Below are positions 60,850 to 64,000 of a stretch of DNA of 64,000 bases, in pieces (the stretch's first letter is position 1; each line of letters begins with the position of its first letter). Where the stretch lies: assembly GCA_028829895.1 (NCBI GenBank), contig CM054177.1, forward strand, positions 42,674,664 through 42,738,663, written 5' to 3'. The stretch comes from Sinotaia quadrata. Taxonomy: Eukaryota; Mollusca; Gastropoda; Architaenioglossa; Viviparidae. The notes beneath the pieces were generated by a model. That model was not told the DNA's origin, did not search any database, and saw only the letters and a program-made list of their open reading frames with translations. The position numbers were made by a program, and so were the translations under genes.

Positions 60850-61740
60850 GTAGCAAAATATATGAATACAGCAAGCGTAAGCTCTATATGAATTGTTTAA
60901 TTCTTTATAGCCATATATTTATATAAATATGAATACAACAAGCGTAAACTGTATATAAATCATTTCAATCTTTTTAGCGAGATAAATAACTATAATTATG
61001 ACTTCCTAGCTAAATGAATCAGACGTCATGGAAACAGTTGTAAATAATTTGTCACCACCACCACCACCCCAACACACATATATACATCTCCGATTTCACG
61101 TTAATACGTTTCACGTTTTTGTACTTTTGAAAAATATTTCACTGTGTTTATGATTCACATATTCAGTTAATTAAAAGACTGTTATTATTCTTTTATGTAT
61201 TTGACAAGGCATTAAATATTCTAAAATATTATATTTTTATAAAAAGCGCTTAACTCATGAATAGAACTAAAGCATACGGCAATATGTCACACCCGTAATT
61301 ACTTTGTTTTCGATGAAAGATAACTTCAGAGGTTCTGTTAAACAAATTTATTGCAAGAACCTTCGATCATCGTCTGGAATAACGTAGAAACTTCGTCTGT
61401 CAAAACACGTGTCAATGAGTGAAAAATATGCATAGGTGGATGGTATACGCACTATTAAAATGTTTCCCTACAGATAGTTTTAATTATGATATCAATGCTG
61501 CCTAGTACTGTTATATATATTTTTAAAAAAGATAACCGGATCTGCAGCATATGGATTCACTAAGATGGCTACATTGTTAATCCTTCTTTCAGAAGGTATT
61601 ACGTGCTGTTATTATATTGCATACATTTGTTTATAATACTAATACTATATTTTTTTAGTAACAAAACAATTTTAAATATTAGGTATTTTATTTATTTTTT
61701 AATTGCTTCTAATAAATTCTGACACCCACAACCATCTAAC
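60850..61740. other. AT-rich intergenic DNA
   Basis: A diverged duplication at 60860-60965 (ATGAATACAGCAAGCGTAA / ATGAATACAACAAGCGTAA). No gene seen. Confidence 0.5.
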
Positions 61741-62087
61741 AAAATGGCGGGGCACTTGCGTATGGAAATTATTTATGAGCGTTTTACCCTCCCCCCCCCA
61801 CACTCCTCTCCTCTTTCTCTCTCTTTTGAGATATCTTACATAAAACACAATCTTTCCGTAAGCGCTACTTGTTGTAAACAAACCAAATGTGCTAGGAATG
61901 ATACATCTAAATATATCAAAACAAAACACAACAAAGAATGATACATCCAAACACAACAAACGAACAACTCAGAGATCTTCACAACTGTTTTTAATGTCTT
62001 CCGTTTCCCGCCTTTCTGCAAGTCTCGTCAAGGGACACTTGTTCTGAAAAAGACGGTCGTTTCCAAGGAAATCTTGGCTGTTTCTAG

Positions 62088-63691
62088 TTGACAGCGGCAA
62101 ACACCACCTATCGCTGGACCTTAACCGTCGTACGATTGATTGCAACAGTCGCACAGGTGAGACCCACCGAGACTAAAGCATTGCATGGACCCAAGTCGCG
62201 TAACACTGATCAACAATACAGATCCTCCAATGATTGTGATCTGGTCGCAGGCCAAGGCGTGTTACGTTTCCAACTGACAAGTCGTGGGAAAGGACAGTGT
62301 GGCTGATTTATTTCTCTTTATTTCACGTATGCATATTGGCTTAGTATGCGATAAGTCTTCCCAAAGTTACAAGAACCCGTTCGTGCCGTGCAAACAGTCT
62401 GTGGAAAGCAGTAGAAAACTACGTCTTTTGCAAGTCGGCAAGTTTGATGGTGACATTAAATAATAAATATGAGGCCTGCTAATTAAATTTGTGCAGCACG
62501 TCAACTGACCTCAATAAAGTTGTGCAGTACATTCCTGATTAACCCCAATAAACTCGTGCAGTGCATGCATGTCATCAACCCCATTAAAGTCATGCCGTAC
62601 AAATCTGAGAAAACCAATAAGGTATCATAAACAAAAGCTAGCCAAAACTGTCTACAGTACTACCCAATTCAATTTATATGGTGTCCCCAACACTAGTATC
62701 AAGTTTAATGTGGCTATAATTAAACCGTAATAAACAAGCAGTACTTACTACATGGACGTAACAGGCAAAAGGCTTACTGAATTGTTTTGTTCTCGTGCAT
62801 TCTTCGTCCTTGCACTAAAGATGAATGCATATAAAATGCATGGATACTTACATAATTAAAACATTTCACAAGAAATATAATCGCTGCTACAACATAGCCA
62901 ATTAAAGACGCCATCTTTTGTGTACGTGTTTAGTACCTCAAGTCGTGATAGTGTTTTTTTTGTTTTGTTTTGTTTTTTGAGTGGAAACTAAAGAAACTGA
63001 GGAGTAGGGAGAGTATGATCAGTGAATAATTTAATCTGTAAGTGGAAACAGTACGTCATAGGAGTTAGAAAACTTTAAATAGTCGGTTGAAATCTCTGAG
63101 TAAAGATGGAAACAATTCAAATGAATTCGCTCCATGATTTTCAATTTCATGTGAGATACGATATTCGGTTTGCAACCCATTGTGATAAAGAGAGGGTTTT
63201 TTGACAGAACTCACAGAGCTAACAAATGATGTATGAACCCATTGTGATAAAGAGAGGACTTTTTGATAGAACTCACAGAAGTACAAATGATGCATGAAAC
63301 TCTAATTCTAACTGTATAAAAATTATTTATATGATGTGTGGTTATTAAAATAACTATTGTCAATTCTTTAGTAAGATTCGTGCTCATAGTTATTGTTAGA
63401 TCCAATTTCATCAGATAATTAGATTTAGGAAGCGAAGTAAAACTATTAATACTTTGATACACGATATTATGAGAACAGCCCTTGATTATTGTTTCAGGAG
63501 AGAGTTTTAGTCAAGTATTTTGTTTAATTACTTTGATGCGATGTCCAGATACAGGTGTCTACTCTTGCCTAGACAGATGTGTGATTCCTTCAACCAAGAT
63601 GGGAATGTGTGAACTAGGGCGGACCTGTTTGGGCAAACCACTACACCTCCTGGTGACCCTTAAGTTTACAGGCATTCATCCTCCCGCTTAG
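62088..63691 (+). CDS. Candidate cysteine-rich exon pair, Ig-like or defensin-like, partial
   Basis: Exon 62088-62156 has a good acceptor (ctgtttctag) and donor (GTGAGA). Exon 63498-63691 follows acceptor tattgtttcag. In phase 1 they join as RRTIDCNSRTG/ESFSQVFC, then RCPDTGVYSCLDRC and a stop at 63691. DTGVYSC matches the F-strand signature of immunoglobulin domains. The spacing C-x7-C-x3-C-x9-C-x5-C also resembles a beta-defensin lacking the sixth cysteine. A second frame through the first exon is open too, so the join is not proven. The start of the gene is not located; the promoter at 58827 is a candidate. Confidence 0.3.
62852..62914 (-). CDS. Candidate first coding exon with a membrane-spanning N-terminus
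   Basis: The minus strand reads AAAGATGGCG, a good start context, then 21 codons giving a hydrophobic segment (LIGYVVAAIIFLV) and a perfect donor GTAAGT in phase 0. It would be a signal peptide or signal anchor. No following exon was found at lower coordinates, so the gene is unidentified. It lies inside the intron of the plus-strand candidate; one of the two may be wrong. Confidence 0.35.
63177..63300. repeat. 61-bp tandem duplication
   Basis: CCCATTGTGATAAAGAGAGG at 63177 and 63238. Both copies continue to AAATGATG.ATGAA. Confidence 0.9.
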
Positions 63692-64000
63692 CTCTCTTAA
63701 TTCATTCTTGAAAACGTAAGCGCTAACCGAAAATTTATTTTCCGAATGAGTTAATAGAAATCATATTAATTTGTTCCCAAGGTCAATAAAGATGTATCAA
63801 AATTAAGTAAAAATCAATAAAACACAAAATGAAACAGTTAACATTTATTAGCCACGAATAATTATGAAGAATGATGAATACAAATGAGACATTGATATGT
63901 TAAGTTGTATTTGCTCTTCAATCTACACGCTCAATAAATGTTATGTGTCAACTGTAACTGTTGATTTGGCTCTAGTAATTTGTGTTGATTTGGTTTTAGT
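63692..64000. other. Right edge, no gene seen
   Basis: AT-rich. Ends with a partial duplication (TGATTTGGCTCTAGTAATTT / TGATTTGGTTTTAGT) that continues past the window. Confidence 0.4.

Overview
This window is AT-rich animal nuclear DNA. It has short exons separated by long introns, GT-AG splice sites, polyadenylation signals, many minisatellites and transposon debris. A RING-less B-box/NHL protein of the kind expanded in molluscs and other lophotrochozoans, together with the repeat load, suggests a mollusc, most likely a gastropod. That assignment is inference. Nothing here is bacterial, and most long open frames are by-products of tandem repeats.

Three genes are reconstructed end to end from splice sites and matching phases. 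(1) GALT, galactose-1-phosphate uridylyltransferase, is on the + strand at 20787-31406 (ten exons, 374 aa). (2) A B-box/NHL-type TRIM-like protein without a RING is on the + strand at 36871-40256 (two coding exons, 692 aa). (3) A LAS2 (human C18orf54) homologue is on the - strand at 53371-42762 (seven exons, 844 aa). A fourth gene on the - strand at 15874-11987 encodes a small protein of 85 or 91 aa that I do not recognise. A likely 5' untranslated exon near 20313 would make it divergent from GALT, sharing a promoter.

Region by region: 1-1.2 kb holds possible coding remnants. 1.5-4.7 kb is a large composite minisatellite. 4.8-9.2 kb is AT-rich and contains a hAT-like non-autonomous element. 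9.33-11.18 kb is a decayed LINE fragment (RNase H and Cys motif) between direct repeats of about 120 bp. 12-20.3 kb carries the unknown small gene. 20.5-32.3 kb is GALT, with a solo LTR in its last intron. 32.4-36.8 kb is intergenic, with a second hAT-like element, LINE-like debris and an inverted-orientation minisatellite. 36.9-40.3 kb is the B-box gene. 42.7-53.4 kb is LAS2, with introns full of minisatellites. 53.4-64 kb is less AT-rich and mostly unassigned. It holds a probable LAS2 promoter, a TATA/initiator pair, a candidate first exon on the - strand and a candidate cysteine-rich exon pair on the + strand.

The genes do not form an obvious pathway. GALT is Leloir galactose metabolism, LAS2 is a poorly characterised protein, and the B-box/NHL protein is probably a scaffold or ubiquitin-pathway factor. 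I found no convincing new multi-gene system. The most unusual items are the unknown small gene whose last 3' splice site lies in a tandem repeat, the LINE with its long flanking repeats and coding-like tail, and the mirror-image minisatellite.
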